Positions 40,731-52,897 of a DNA stretch of 64,000 bases are shown one piece after another. The notes beneath the pieces are model-generated. The model searched no databases. It was not told the DNA's origin and saw only the letters and a program-made list of their open reading frames with translations. Positions within the stretch are counted from its first letter, which is position 1; each line of letters starts with the position of its first letter. Position numbers and translations under genes: made by a program. Source of the DNA: Latrodectus hesperus (Eukaryota > Arthropoda > Arachnida > Araneae > Theridiidae); contig JAJQOW010000022.1 in assembly GCA_037975125.1 (NCBI GenBank), positions 850,501 to 914,500 of the forward strand, written 5' to 3'.

Positions 40731-40907
40731 TTTTTGTTTGTTTGTCGCTCAACGGTCATTTTTTGCACACGAGGGCTAATTAGACCGGGACTTACGGTTT
40801 AAAGTGGAATCCGAACCACTACAAACATCCATGCCAAAGGTGGGATTCGAACCTACGAACTGTTGAACCGAAGGCAAGAGCGCTAACCATTCGGCTGCCA
40901 GCTCGGC
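40731..40907 (-). mobile_element. SINE family D, full length
   Basis: Same head, box B (GGTTCGAATCCCACC type, one base changed) and CAAAC-rich end as the copy at 20534. A perfect 14-bp target duplication GGAACGTTTGGCAA lies at 40717-40730 and 40908-40921. It sits 67 bp before the piggyBac derivative. Confidence 0.94.
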
Positions 40908-40974
40908 GGAACGTTTGGCAAATATGCAGATAAAGAACAAATGTGCCTGCTAGTAGAACGAAATTATTTCTTAA

Positions 40975-41951
40975 CCCCTTGCCAGTGTCGCCCGAATTCA
41001 GTTCGGGCAATTACTGCGTGCAGTATTTGTGATGCCCGTACTCAGTTCGGACAGAAGAAAAACTAACATTTCTATTTTGTGAAGTATGAGCTGAGTTCGC
41101 TTCTACTTTAGGATACTTTATTCCCTATATTTCTAATAAATGACACAAGTGGTCCTAGTTTTTTACCAATTCCAACTTTGGTTCTGAAGGTAGTCCATGA
41201 CTACAACAGCACTATGGGAGGTGATGTTAAAGTCGATCAACATCTTACAGACTTCCCGGTTGCTAGAAAAGGAGGTAAAAATATTAATAGAAAATATTTT
41301 TCCTACTCCTACACCAGGCGTTATATAAATAACTCCTTTATTTTGCATACTTCAGCAGGAGGTGCGAAAAATATGAACTTCAGAAAATCAATTGTTGAAC
41401 TAAATAAACCAAATGTTCAACTACCAGGACCAGGGCGTCCTAGTGTAAGCTTTCTGCGCCTCACAGGTCGGCACTTTCCAGAACACATCCCATCAATGGG
41501 GAAAAAATCTACTCCAACCAGGCAGTGTTTTATATGCTGTCGTAAAACCGATGAACGAGGGAAGAGAATAAGGCATGAGACAAGAGTTTATTGTAAACAT
41601 CGCAATATATAGGCTTTTGAGCAGTACCTTGTTTTGGGATATACCATATTGTAAAAGATTTGTAAAATGTATGTATTGAAAATCATATTGTTGTGTTTTT
41701 ATATTATGCTAGCTATATTTAGCTTCAAAATTTCGCTTAATTTGCTCAATATTAATAACATGTATGTGTAATCAATGTTTTACATGTATGTAAAAATGAT
41801 AAATATAATACTAATTGTATTTAAAACTTTATTTTTGTTATAAATAAGCATTTTCTAACTCTTATAATAATATAAAGAATAAAATTAAACAGTCAAAAAA
41901 AATTTTCCATTTTTGGACCATTTTTCTGAAATATGTGTCACAGTTAAGGGG
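40975..41951 (+). mobile_element. piggyBac-type element, internally deleted, copy 1
   Basis: It starts CCCCTTGCCAGTGTC directly after TTAA (40971-40974) and ends in complement CCCCTTAACTGTGAC next to TAAA, a one-base-changed TTAA. Just inside the left end is the hairpin word GCCCGAATTCAGTTCGGGC (40989-41007). The remaining reading frame (41178-41612) encodes only the transposase C-terminus. 977 bp against more than 2 kb for intact piggyBac elements, so it is a deletion derivative. Its near-twin is at 49734. Confidence 0.9.
41178..41612 (+). pseudogene. piggyBac transposase C-terminal fragment
   Basis: The 144-codon frame has VVHDYNSTMGGDVKVDQHL, the conserved block around the last catalytic Asp (normally GGVD; here the order is GDV). 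It then has KYFSYSYTRRYINNSFIL in the position of the usual RKIFFHLLD-like stretch, and FRKSIVELNKP. It ends with a Cys/His-rich segment RQCFICCRKTDERGKR and RVYCKH, the C-terminal zinc-finger-like domain of the family. The N-terminal half and most of the catalytic core are missing. The reading frame is open by virtue of being short; there is no evidence that it is expressed. Confidence 0.88.
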
Positions 41952-41955
41952 TAAA

Positions 41956-42258
41956 AAACATTTAAAATGTTACAAAAAGATTCGAAAGACAAAAGTTTGA
42001 CAAAAACGACAACTTTCATTTAATACAAAAGAAAGTTAAGAAACTTGTAGAGCCTGAGTTGATATTTTACAATATGGTGGATCCTTCAATATGATTAACA
42101 ATCAGATGAAATAATTGGAACTTAGTGAATATCGTTTAACTCTAAGAGTTAATACTTAAACAAGTTTTCTTATCATTTGGTTATTGTAAAGCAGCCTTAG
42201 AATATTATAAAGGTTTTCGGTGTTCTTCTTGTTGAGTTGTTCTTCAATCATTTAAGAA
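41956..42258. other. AT-rich background
   Basis: Nothing recognised. Confidence 0.5.
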
Positions 42259-42266
42259 AGTCGTTT

Positions 42267-42547
42267 GATGTTGTTGTTGTCGTGTGCCAGCTAGGCTGGC
42301 AATATGGGGTGCGCTGCTCCACTTTTCCAACTGAACCATAGTTAGGTGTGGAGTCCGACTTCCTCAGTACACACACGCCATAGGGACCCGTTTATAGAGT
42401 AGGCAACCCTTCACACCTCATTCATACAAGGAAAGGACAAAGACAGGAGAGATAGAGAGAAAGCACATCCATGCCCGAACTGGGATTCGAATCCAGGACC
42501 TCCCTATCTGCAGTCAGGCACGCTGACCACTAGACAGGGTGGGCGGC
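42267..42547 (-). mobile_element. SINE family A with tail 2
   Basis: The minus strand has GCCGCCCACCCTGTCTAGTG, GGATTCGAATCCCAG as box B, the A body, then tail 2 with GCCAGCCTAGCTGGC and AAC repeats. The words AGTCGTTT at 42259-42266 and 42549-42556 mark the target duplication. Confidence 0.93.
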
Positions 42548-42556
42548 TAGTCGTTT

Positions 42557-44395
42557 AATAAATGACCTTATTGAACAAGAATTTGTATGATGTAGTTCTT
42601 CTTAGTTCTTTATTAATTGAAAATATTATTTTACAAACATTTTGCGAACACATCCAACTTTGTAATCTGCATCTTATTTTAAAATTAAAATAGATAAAAG
42701 TAATATAGTTTCTTAATAAAAATATCACTGGCAACTAAATACTAAGAGCAAAGTATTTACATTTCTACGATTATTTTAAGAACATTTAACATTTGTGGAA
42801 GATTTATATGAATCAGAAATATTTATTAAAATAGTCATAAATGTAAGTATTTTATTTATAAAAGAAAAATGTCGTTTATTTAAAATAAGCCGGCAACAAT
42901 CTAATTTTACTATGCATTTTCTGCAGTTGCAATTTTTTATTTCATGTTTCATTTCGAAAAGGCTGAATCAAATAGATAAGCATATTAAAACAGCGGGAAA
43001 TAGAAAGCGAAATGTTAGCAGAGTACTCGTATGTAAAAGCAATGCATGAAATATGTTGTGCTTGACGAAATTATATTTTCCTTTGAGTGAACAAAAACTA
43101 AGCGAAATGATTGACGCAGCGAAAAGATATCAAAACTCATGCGTTTTCGCAGAGCCCATTTCATATATTCAGATTTCAAAAATGGAATTTCACACACAGA
43201 TGACAGAAGTGAAAAGACCCACTTCGCTTAAAGCCGCCATCTTTGAAAGGAAAAAAAAAAAAGTTCTTCTTTAAAAATAGTCTGCGCGCTTTATTCTTTT
43301 TCATTTTTGGAACTCGCATCTGCAATTGCCATATTGCAACAAAAGTGTATTTTGAAAGGAAGAAATGTTATTAAATAATGACAAACACTTTCTATTTACT
43401 TTTATTTTGGTAGCATTTTTTTATTTTTCAATAAATTTTGCTTTCTCGAAAGAATTCGATGCATATTAAATATCGGGAACAACGCTGATTGGCAGAAGTT
43501 GAATTCAGGAGTCGTGAAAACAAATAAAAAACAAATTTCACACAAGTTCTAATAATAAACAATAATTTTAAAAATCTCTATTATAGCAATATTATATAAT
43601 GCATTTAAATGAAGTGTTCGAAACAATTCTAAAGCAGAGAATTTTTAAATTTTAAAATGAAAGACATCATTTTTTAATGAAATTCTAAGCATTTAACAAA
43701 AGTAATTTCATGACATTTAGTAATTTTTAAATAACTTTTAATAATAAATATTACGAGAAATTTTTTAAGTTATGATTAACTTTAAATTTTTTATAAACAG
43801 TGCTATAGTGCTATAGTATATATACTTATTTAAACATTACGTTCATAAGCAAGTATATAAAATACCATACATAATAAAACAATCAACTTTCATTTCTTTT
43901 GCTTTAATGAAGTGAAGTGAGTAGACGTGGAAGTGGAAGTTCTTATCAAATATTTTGAATTACCTAAGTGACAATCAAGAAATATAAAATTGTTAAATAT
44001 TTTAGTCAAATAATAGCCTTACACTTATGGCTTTATATTAGCACATTACAAAAAAATATAAATTAAAATAAAGTAAAAAAATATTAAATTTTTTAAAACT
44101 TTCGGTTAGAAATACAAATTTCTGTTTCTTTTTTTCAAAAAACGACATATTTTAAAATTCCTATATTCAGAAAAACAAAAAAGTGTCTACAAAATTGGAA
44201 AATTCTGAGTACAGTATTAACAAATAAAAGAAAATCGCACATGTAGTCGAAAATCAACTTTTAAATGTAGGCAAATACATTAAATACAAATTTATGCCAT
44301 AGATTTCATGTGTATATAAACATAAAATTATTATATAAGTGAACTCTCAACGCACATTTACCCACCTGAATTCCTGCCGGCAAATTATATAAAAA
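42557..44395. other. AT-rich background
   Basis: No gene recognised. Short ORFs near 42795-43274 lie in a slightly less AT-rich block ending in a poly(A) run at 43250. No family resemblance. Confidence 0.45.
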
Positions 44396-44407
44396 ACTGA
44401 AAAAAGG

Positions 44408-44683
44408 TTTTTTTTCCAACGGTGGGGACTTGAGAGTTGAACCCTATGCCACAACAAGGCCAGAGACTGCTACTCATGTGTCGTTACCCAGCGGGCACCT
44501 GTGAACCAAGTCACGGAGGCGAGTAGCGTTACCCGCGTCATACCACCACAAACCCGTTTATAGGGTGGGCCACATTCATACATCATCACGGAAGAAAGGA
44601 TAGAGAAACACACAGAGAACAGAAAAAGAAAGGAACATCCATGCCGGAACCGGGATACGAACCCAGGACCCACAGCTCAGGAG
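44408..44683 (-). mobile_element. SINE family C, 5'-truncated
   Basis: The minus strand begins in the middle of the tRNA-like head (CTCCTGAGCTGTGGGTCC), then GGGTTCGTATCCCGG, the C body and a T-run/poly(A) end. A perfect 12-bp target duplication ACTGAAAAAAGG at 44396-44407 and 44684-44695 shows that the truncation happened during insertion. Confidence 0.93.
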
Positions 44684-44695
44684 ACTGAAAAAAGG

Positions 44696-45720
44696 TAAAT
44701 ATTAAGATTTGATGAGAATTAATGAAAATTTATACTAAAATAAATACGGAAAAATTAATCATATGAGGAATTTTACAATTTTTAACATTCCATTAATTAT
44801 GGTTTCAACTCCATAAAACGGATAAGTTTATTATTTTGCAAATTATAATATTTTTCACAATATTCACTTGTAAAATATCCTTAAATTGATACAAAAAATG
44901 CTAAAATTAATTAGAAAATTTTGAAAAAGTTTTATATAATATCTTAATATTATAGCTATATATATAAAATATATATATAAAAAGCTATATATATAAAAAG
45001 TTTTATATAATATCTTAAACTATAATATCTTAATATTATAGCAAGTTATATTATTAAAATATTAACGCAAGAAATACTCATAACTATTTATAGACATTTC
45101 AATTTAAAAATATTTAAAAGAAAAATGTATATGAAATTATAAAATAATATACGATATTCAGTAATTCTAATAATTATAAAAAAATTTCGCTAAAAAATTT
45201 TACTGCTAATTCAAATGTGTATTTTCTCATTCTAAATGGTTTTTCCCCGTTTTAAGTTTCTCTTATTGAGAAAATTATTATGCAATAATAATACTGACAT
45301 GTTATTAACTACTAAATATACTAAAAGATATGACATTAACTTAAAAATTCATATTCGAAAAGTTCGATGTAATTTATATAAAAACGTCTAAACTAAAAAT
45401 GAAAAATAAAAAATAAATAAATAAATAAAATAAAAAACAATCAGGTTGGGATAGGATATCTAAGAAGTAGAAGTAGAATCAGCATTATATGAATATTAGT
45501 AAAATTTAAAACTTTAATATATATCTTAAATTTATTCACTGAAGAGCGAAAAGAATACATAATTTTCAAAATGTTACGAGTAAAGTTACAAATGGTAAAT
45601 TTAACACTAATTTTTTTAATTATTAAATGGATATTAGATAATTTCCTACCAAAATACTGATTTAAAATAAATCTTGATGAATCATATTTTTATGTATAAA
45701 ATGGATAAGAAATAAATTAT
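44696..45720. other. AT-rich background
   Basis: No gene. Local duplications of TTTTATATAATATCTTA and TAGCTATATATATA words occur near 44930-45060. Confidence 0.5.
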
Positions 45721-46530
<810 letters not shown>

Positions 46531-46701
46531 CTTTCCAGGCGATAACGCTTAAAACACGTTCACCGCGCTTATCGCGTCATTAAAGCGCGCGACATGGAAT
46601 GACGTTTAGCCGCCGTTGAACTGGTATTTAAAAGGCTTCATCGTGCAGCTACTGGTAGTCTTTGTGTGACGGCCATGTATTCCGTTCGTGACTACTATAT
46701 G

Positions 46702-47476
46702 TACAGGGTGATCTTTTTTAAAGTGACAGTGTTTGGAGCGCCCTGTAGCGTGTTCTAACAGCCGAAATGGTTCCAAACTTGATATTTAAACTAATCAAGA
46801 CACGGGAAAAAAGATTCAGTGAAAACAAAAAATTTAGTTCCAAAAAGCACCGCTAGGGCATTTTGTGGCGCTTTACAATATATAAAATGTGACAAAATGA
46901 AAATACAAACACATACAATCGTACAGTTAAATTATCAATGTTTATATTTACTACATTAACTTCCCCGGTGAGGAATTAGACCACATTCCATGTGAGCACC
47001 GTTCTCAGAAATAACACCGTGCATTCTGTGCACAACGTTCTCCACAGCCGTGCGTAACATACCACGAGGAATATTCCGCACTGTCTTTGTTATGTTGTCC
47101 TTTAGAATAGACAAATTTGATATTCCACCAACATAAACGCACGTTCCGGTAACGTGAGAGGCATGGCCACTGGAGCTCGTTTACTTCAGCTGAGATTATT
47201 TGTCGGAGCTGTCTACTACTTGCTTTTATAACCGCTATTACTGGCACTGTCATCGCACAACATTTGAATTTTTCTTTTCTAATTCTCGTTATCGTAAGCT
47301 TAACCAGCGCCTCAAAATACCCTAGCAGCCTAACTAAATTGAAACTAAATTTTTTCACTGAATTCTTTTTTCCCGTCTCTTGATTAGTCTAAATACCAAG
47401 TTTGACGTCATTTCGTCTATTAGATCGCGCTACAGGGAGCTCCAAACACTGTCACTTTAAAAAAGGTCAGCCTGTA
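46702..47476 (-). mobile_element. Nested mariner-like element, internally deleted
   Basis: The ends are TACAGGGTGATCTTTTTTAA and, in complement, TACAGGCTGACCTTTTTTAA, matching over about 50 bp, with AAGTGACAGTGTTTGGAG shared and TA at both borders. Subterminal segments around GGGAAAAAAGATTCAGTGAA also pair with the right side. At 775 bp it keeps only the end pieces of a minus-strand transposase. Confidence 0.9.
46969..47358 (-). pseudogene. mariner-like transposase, N- and C-terminal pieces joined by deletion
   Basis: The minus strand opens with MKKFSFNLVRLLGYFEALVK (47358), a start-like segment. After a region with ELQWP (the usual start of the WPxRSPDL block) it reads, in another frame, ILKDNITKTVRNIPRGMLR and VVHRMHGVISENGAHMECGL down to about 46969. 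That last block matches the C-terminal end of the same transposase superfamily as the 33.0-kb element (compare LLNVVNGVV there). The catalytic core is gone. Confidence 0.75.
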
Positions 47477-47734
47477 CTTGATGTACGGCCGATGTAATGG
47501 AAATGCTTTACGAACTGCTAGGGAGGATGCCCGTCGATATCCGCTGCATATACTGCTGTTGATATGTTCCATAAAATGTTTTTCTTGCACCGGAAGTGAC
47601 GTCCTACTTTGTTTATCGTATTTTTTTCGTTAACTATGGTTCGTAGAAGAACACTTCTTGGGGCAGTTTTTATGTACTCCCAACGAGGAATCTAGCTGTG
47701 CAGAGTTTATGTAGTCATTTTGGAACACCCTGTA

Positions 47735-48632
47735 TAGTAAAAATAATATTATAGCTAGATACAGATTTTAATTTTTCTAGTACTCACACGTATAGATATA
47801 AGTAAAAATAACCGGCTTCTTTCTTTGGTTTCTAATAAAAAATTAACGTTATCAATTGTGACATTTCTGAGTTTTTAACTTTTGTCAAAAGGTGCACCTT
47901 AATCATGTCTTCTTGAAAATATTGTATTGGAATTTTGAGCTTTGAAACAATAATAAATGATTTGATATAGCACACATTTACTGGGAAAACACGTAATATG
48001 TCGACCTTTGGACAACGTTTCGAAACCTTCGTCATAACAGCTATTGTCATTATTTGTAAAAAACACCTTTGTGAAAAAGTTTTGAAAAATATTGTCAAAA
48101 AGTAAACTTATGTTTGCCAAAAATTATTTCAATAACGGTGGTAGATTTTTAATAATTATTTCATTTCTGAAGAATGCAAAATTATGTTTCATAAAAATGA
48201 AAAGGGTATTTGAGCAAGAAATTTCAGTATAAGTGAATGATAAACTAAAAGTTTAATACATTATATTGGAAAAAAATATATTGCGTTACATTTTTGTCTG
48301 CTTATTTTAGCCAACCAAAGCTCAATATGACCTTCGGTTTGTTAAATTGAGCTTTAATTGGCAAATTTCGAGCATCAATCGATCGAAATTTGAACCACGG
48401 TCAAATGGTGGAGTTGGAATTTGAGCTAGTATTTTCCTCTGTGTGTGCAATTATAGGAATGCAACAACAAAATAATATCTGATCCTATAAATACACAGCG
48501 TGCGTTTTAAATTCTTCCTTGTAGTCTTTGTGTTTGATAGGTGTTAAACTACTTATTTTCCTGATAGTTTCTTAGTGACATCGTTTCCCAGTAAGCTACA
48601 TCGCTTCAATAGGCTTAAGTATTCTGAATGCT
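47735..48632. other. Background
   Basis: Minus-strand ORFs at 47832-48120 have no recognised family. Nothing else seen. Confidence 0.45.
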
Positions 48633-48644
48633 AATAAATTAATA

Positions 48645-48915
48645 AACTAAACTCTATGGCACGACAGCCCATGTGGGAAGAGGCCTACAGTGCCCATAAC
48701 TGTTTTCACGACCGAGGGCCCTGGGGTGCGAAGCATATGTCCCAGTTAGGTGGTCAGTCTAACGTAAGACCCCCAGTGTTTAGTTCCCAAGCATGCTTGG
48801 TACTCAGTGAATCGACCCACTGAAGGGATGAAAGGCTGAGTCGACCTTGCCCAGCCCTGAGGATCGGACCTGTGTCATGGGAGCGTGAAACGCTGCCACT
48901 AAGCCACCGGGCTTC
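48645..48915 (-). mobile_element. SINE family E, full length
   Basis: The minus strand starts AAGCCCGGTGGCTTAGTGGC (box A region), then TCACGCTCCCATGACACAGG and TCCGATCC (box B region), then a body with GGCTGGGCAAGGTCGACTCA and ending in TTTAGTTTA-type sequence. A perfect 12-bp target duplication AATAAATTAATA lies at 48633-48644 and 48916-48927. Confidence 0.93.
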
Positions 48916-48927
48916 AATAAATTAATA

Positions 48928-49729
48928 CTTAACAATATATAACTACTCTCTCTTAGATAAAAACAAAAAAATTAAAATTTGGACTAGCTGTATGAAAAAA
49001 ATCACTTTCGATTATGTCTTTATAGTTAACTCCTTCCAAATTTCGAATAAATGTGGAACAGAGATATCATAATCTATTGAGCAAAACAGTGGATTAAATT
49101 ATATTAGACATAATAAATAAAAACGAACACAGTTTAGGCTTCAGTGAATAAAAACACTGATCTTTTTCTTTTACCTGAAGTATGTTCAGGAATTCTAAAC
49201 TTCAAATAACTTGTCAAAACTCAAATATGGCCTCCCTTGGGCATATCTTAACCTGCCTAAATTTTAAAAACGACGATCACCCATCACATTTTTTAGACAT
49301 TTTAGATATTTTTGGTTTTATGGGGAACACAACAACAACAAATTGTCAAAACTCCAATGGTAATTGGTTATGGTAAAAATGATCAAAATCTTTTACAAGT
49401 CATTATCTAAACATCTACAGTTTTATGTATATGAGAAAATATTACTCTCAAAGAATTTCCTGTTTCAAATTCATAGGGAAGAACAATAACAACCCGTTTT
49501 TAAATGACATCTCACTTATTTCTTATCAATTAAACATTATTTCTACCATCATCATCAATTATTGTTACAGATTTATCACATAAAAATCATTCATATTTCA
49601 TTTTTCCTATTTCTAAAATATTAATAGTTTAAGTAAGCTAAATGATATCAAAAAAGACAATTATATTTCTTGAGTTCTATTAATTAATTGTTCTTCTTTA
49701 TAAATTGTTATATTATCAAAATTAGTTCA
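48928..49729. other. AT-rich background
   Basis: A 64-codon ORF at 49182-49376 has no family resemblance. Otherwise nothing recognised. Confidence 0.45.
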
Positions 49730-49733
49730 TTAA

Positions 49734-50723
49734 CCCTTGCCAGTGTCGCCCGAATTCAGTTCGGGCAATTATTGCGTTTAGTATTTGTGATGCCCGAACT
49801 TAGTTCGGGCAGAAGAAAAATTAACGTTTCTATTTTGCGAATTCCGAGCTGAAATCGTTTCTACTTTTTAGGATACTTAATTCCCTATTTTCTCTCCTAA
49901 TTAATGACACAAGTGGTCCTAGTTTTTTACCAATTCCAACTGTGGTTCTGAAGATAGTTCATGACTACAACAACATTATGGGAGATGATGTTAAAGTCTA
50001 TCAACATCCTACAGACTTCCCGGTTGATAGAAAAGCAGGTAAAAAGTATAACTAGAAAATATTTTTCCATCTCCTACACCAGGCGTTATATAAATAACTC
50101 TTTTATTTCGCATACTTCAGCAGGAGGTGTGAAAAATATGAACTTCAGAAAATCAATTGTTGAACTAAATAAATCAAATGTTCAACTACCAGGACCAGGG
50201 CGTCCTAATGTAAGCTTACTGCGCCTCACAGGTCGACACTTTCCAGAACACATCCCATCAATGGAGAAAAAATCTACTTCAACCAGGCAGTGTTTTATAT
50301 GCTGTCGTAAAACCGATGAACAAGGGAAGAGAATAAGGCATGAGATAAGAGTTTATTGTAAAAAAGTACAATATATAGACTTTTGGGCATTACCATGTTT
50401 TGGTATATACCATACGGTAAAATATTTGTAAAAATGTATTGAAAATAATATTGTTGTGTTTTTATATTATACTAGTTTATACTAGTTATATTTAGCTTCA
50501 AAATTTCGTTTAATTTGCACAATATGAATAACATGTATGTGTAATCAATGTTTTATGTGTATGTAAAAATGATAAATATAGTAGTTATATTGCATTTAAA
50601 ACTTCATTTTTGTAATAAAAAAGCATTTTCTAACTCTTATAATAAGGTAAAGAATAAAATTAAAGTCAAAAAAATTTTCCATTTTTGGTCCATTTTTCTG
50701 AAATATATGTCACAGTTAAGGGG
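49734..50723 (+). mobile_element. piggyBac-type element, internally deleted, copy 2
   Basis: It begins CCCTTGCCAGTGTCGCCCG right after TTAA (49730-49733) and ends in complement CCCCTTAACTGTGAC next to a degenerate TTCA. It aligns with 40975-41951 along its whole length, including UTR-like AT-rich sequence, the subterminal hairpins and the C-terminal reading frame. Both copies therefore carry the same internal deletion. Hairpin words GCCCGAATTCAGTTCGGGC and GCCCGAACTTAGTTCGGGC are both intact here. Confidence 0.9.
49961..50431 (+). pseudogene. piggyBac transposase C-terminal fragment, second copy
   Basis: Same domain content as 41178-41612 but with a different N-terminal stretch. A frame change upstream replaces the HDYNSTMGG reading with other residues until about 50060, after which TRRYINNSFI, GRHFPEHIPSM and RQCFICCRKTDEQGKR follow. 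The cysteine-rich end is kept. The last residues run past the stop position of copy 1 because of an extra AA near 50363. Non-functional as a transposase. Confidence 0.85.
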
Positions 50724-51763
50724 TTCAGTACCTGAAAATTTTCTTATGTAAGAGCCTTTTGCTTTTGTGTTACATATTTTAATGCTAGTTGATTGTCAGT
50801 TTGGTGTTCACTTAACTACCGACATTAATTACAATCCAATGTAAGTAATATGTTAATAGTGCCTTATACAAGAAAAATAATGATATCTGTGTGAAGATTT
50901 ATTTCTTCCTCATTGAATTCTTAAAGATATCGTTAAGATATATGTGTGACTTTTACCTTCAATCGAAAGACATATTTTACCTCTGAGGTATTTATGTTCC
51001 CTTTGGAAGTGGAACAATGTAACAACGTGCCACCGAATGTTACGCCTGATCACCCTTTGGCCTTATAAATTTCACATTCCCACGATACTAGTGTGGGGTA
51101 AAATGTTTCCACAGAAACCATCGCTTATGTGAGTATGTCCTAAGACATAAAACTAATACTTCCTTCTTGTGTTTACGGAAGTAGAAAATTTACAGCTGTA
51201 CTGCCGATTCGAAATAGAAGAAATCTGTCAAGTTCCCAACTCCCCCGTTTACCTACACCCCAAGGGAAGTTCAGAGCTCGGGAAATTTCTCGGATATGCC
51301 TTCCCTTTTACCCTCCTCCCTCACTACCCTGCTGTGTTTGAAGTTATTTATTTCCCATGTCCTCTCATCTCGAAAACGCTGTGTGTGATATCCGGAAAGA
51401 GAAAAAGGATAAATAAAAAGGAATTCTGGATAAAAAAAGCGGAGAAGATATGTTAATGGCGCAATCCATTAATGTTGAATCCATAACAGGAAGTATTTAA
51501 TAAAAGGAGCTAACTCTTTGTCAGTTAGGAACTGTATTGCATTGTTTTTCATTTTGAATGTGACGTAGGAATAAATATACATCTACTGAGATTGATGCCT
51601 TCTTATATCAAATGTGGCGTTTTTGGAGACACATGTGCAACTCTCTTTGTCCTACAGTATATGAAATCGAATTTAGAACCTTCCATTCCAAACATCGTGG
51701 TCCTAGCACTAGGACATGTGCAGAATTTTTTTAAGCTTATATGTAGTAATACTTCACTAGAAT
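50724..51763. other. Background
   Basis: The block 51000-51470 is less AT-rich and has a 95-codon plus-strand ORF (51169-51456) with no known family. It may be an old unrecognised repeat or unconserved exon-like sequence. Confidence 0.4.
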
Positions 51764-52070
51764 GTCGCCCAAATTGTCTGGTGGTCAGCGTGCGTGACTG
51801 CGGATAAGGAGGTCCTGGGTTCGAATCCCGGTTCGGGCATGGATATACTTTCTCTCTCTATCTATCCTGTCTTTGTCCTTTCCTTGTATGAATGAGGTGT
51901 GAATGAATGAGGCCTACCCTATAAGCGGGTACCTATGGCAAGTGTGTAGAGCAAAGTCGTACTTTCACCTTCATGGTGCTCTGATTAAAACGAAAGACGC
52001 TCCCAATCGACTTAATTTGCATAGCATAGCGAGCTTGGCTTGTGCAAGTGTCATTTTATTAAACAACAAC
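51764..52070 (+). mobile_element. SINE family A with tail 1
   Basis: The head GTCGCCCAAATTGTCTGGTG, box B GGGTTCGAATCCCGG, GGGCATGGATATACTTTCTC, tail 1 GAGCAAAGTCGTACTTTCAC, final AACAACAAC. A small local duplication of GTGAATGAATGAGG occurs in the body. No clear target duplication. Confidence 0.92.
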
Positions 52071-52594
52071 AATTATTTATTTGAAATGAATGTTCTTTAA
52101 ATAATAGCGGCCGTTATTAAATTAAAATTAAAAGTTAGATATAAAAATGCCTTAATTCCAAGGTCAGCTGTAAAAAAAATTACATCTAACTAAAAAATCT
52201 GTATATTGCAAACTACGAAATCAAATATTCATTAAGTTTTAAAAAAATTTTTGCTTTTTAAATGTAAATGACCCTTATTAAATTACCACACAATCATATT
52301 TTCTTGTAGTACCTTGGTTTTTTTTTTTTTTTTTTTTTTTTACTTCTAGTACCTTCGTGTATCATATTTTGGTTATTTTGTATGCGTTTATACCATTAAC
52401 ATATACATGTATGTTTTCCAAATCAAAATATTGAAAAATGAAGTAGTGTAAAACTCGTTATGTATTGGAAGTTTATGTGGTCAATTTAATTTAGATTTAA
52501 AATATGCTTACAAGGAAAGTTTGAGTTAAGTTTGAAATTATGATTAGGAAATGATTCCTTTAACTATCTACATTGTTCTTTTCAAGTAAATTAC
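52071..52594. other. AT-rich background with poly(T)
   Basis: An uninterrupted T-run at about 52318-52341. No gene. Confidence 0.6.
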
Positions 52595-52604
52595 AAAATA
52601 TATT

Positions 52605-52887
52605 GCCGCCCAACTTGTCTAGTGGTCAGCATGTCTGACTGCGGATAGGTAGGTCCTGGGTTCGAATCCCAGTTCGGCCATGGGTGTACTTTCTCTCTCT
52701 ATCTATCCTGTCTTTGTCCTTTCCTTGTATGAATGAGGTGTGAATGGTTGCCTACCCTATAAACGGGTACCAATGGCAAGTGTGTACTGAGGAAGTTGGA
52801 TTCCACACCAAAATAGGGTTCAGTTGGAAAAGTGGAGCAGCGCACCCCATACTGCCAGCCTGGCTGGCACACGACAACAACAACAAC
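52605..52887 (+). mobile_element. SINE family A with tail 2
   Basis: The head GCCGCCCAACTTGTCTAGTG, box B GGGTTCGAATCCCAG, then the A body up to AAGTGTGTA. Tail 2 is CTGAGGAAGTTGGATTCCAC with GCCAGCCTGGCTGGC and AAC repeats. Target duplications AAAATATATT (52595-52604) and AAGATATATT (52888-52897). Confidence 0.94.
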
Positions 52888-52897
52888 AAGATATATT

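Larger units (their letters stand above)
46675..47562 (+). pseudogene. Transposase-like N-terminal frame of the outer transposon
   Basis: The frame starts MYSVRDYYMY and is interrupted at the TA of 46702. Directly after the nested element, at 47477, it resumes in phase with LMYGRCNGNALRTAREDARR. The MYG..NGNA..AR pattern is like the N-terminus of transposon-encoded proteins common in arthropods (a Y..MY.VYG...GN...A...Y..R...P helix-turn-helix start, from memory). The rest of the protein is absent, so the outer element was already truncated or has been deleted since. Confidence 0.5.
46531..47734 (+). mobile_element. Outer transposon remnant, interrupted by a nested element
   Basis: A distinctly less AT-rich island. 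The right edge TTTTGGAACACCCTGTA resembles a terminal repeat of the TACAGGGTG type. The left part contains a TATTTAAAAGG promoter-like word (46626-46636) and then an ATG at 46675 that opens a transposase-like frame. The left terminal repeat was not found, so the left boundary is only where base composition changes. The element at 46702-47476 interrupts it. Confidence 0.55.

Noticed and set aside
43225..43245. Conserved regulatory word GCCGCCATCTTT
   Set aside because: Matches a known zinc-finger binding consensus, but one isolated match carries no weight here.
51169..51456. 95-codon ORF
   Set aside because: No family resemblance or splice context. It lies in a less AT-rich block where longer chance frames are expected.
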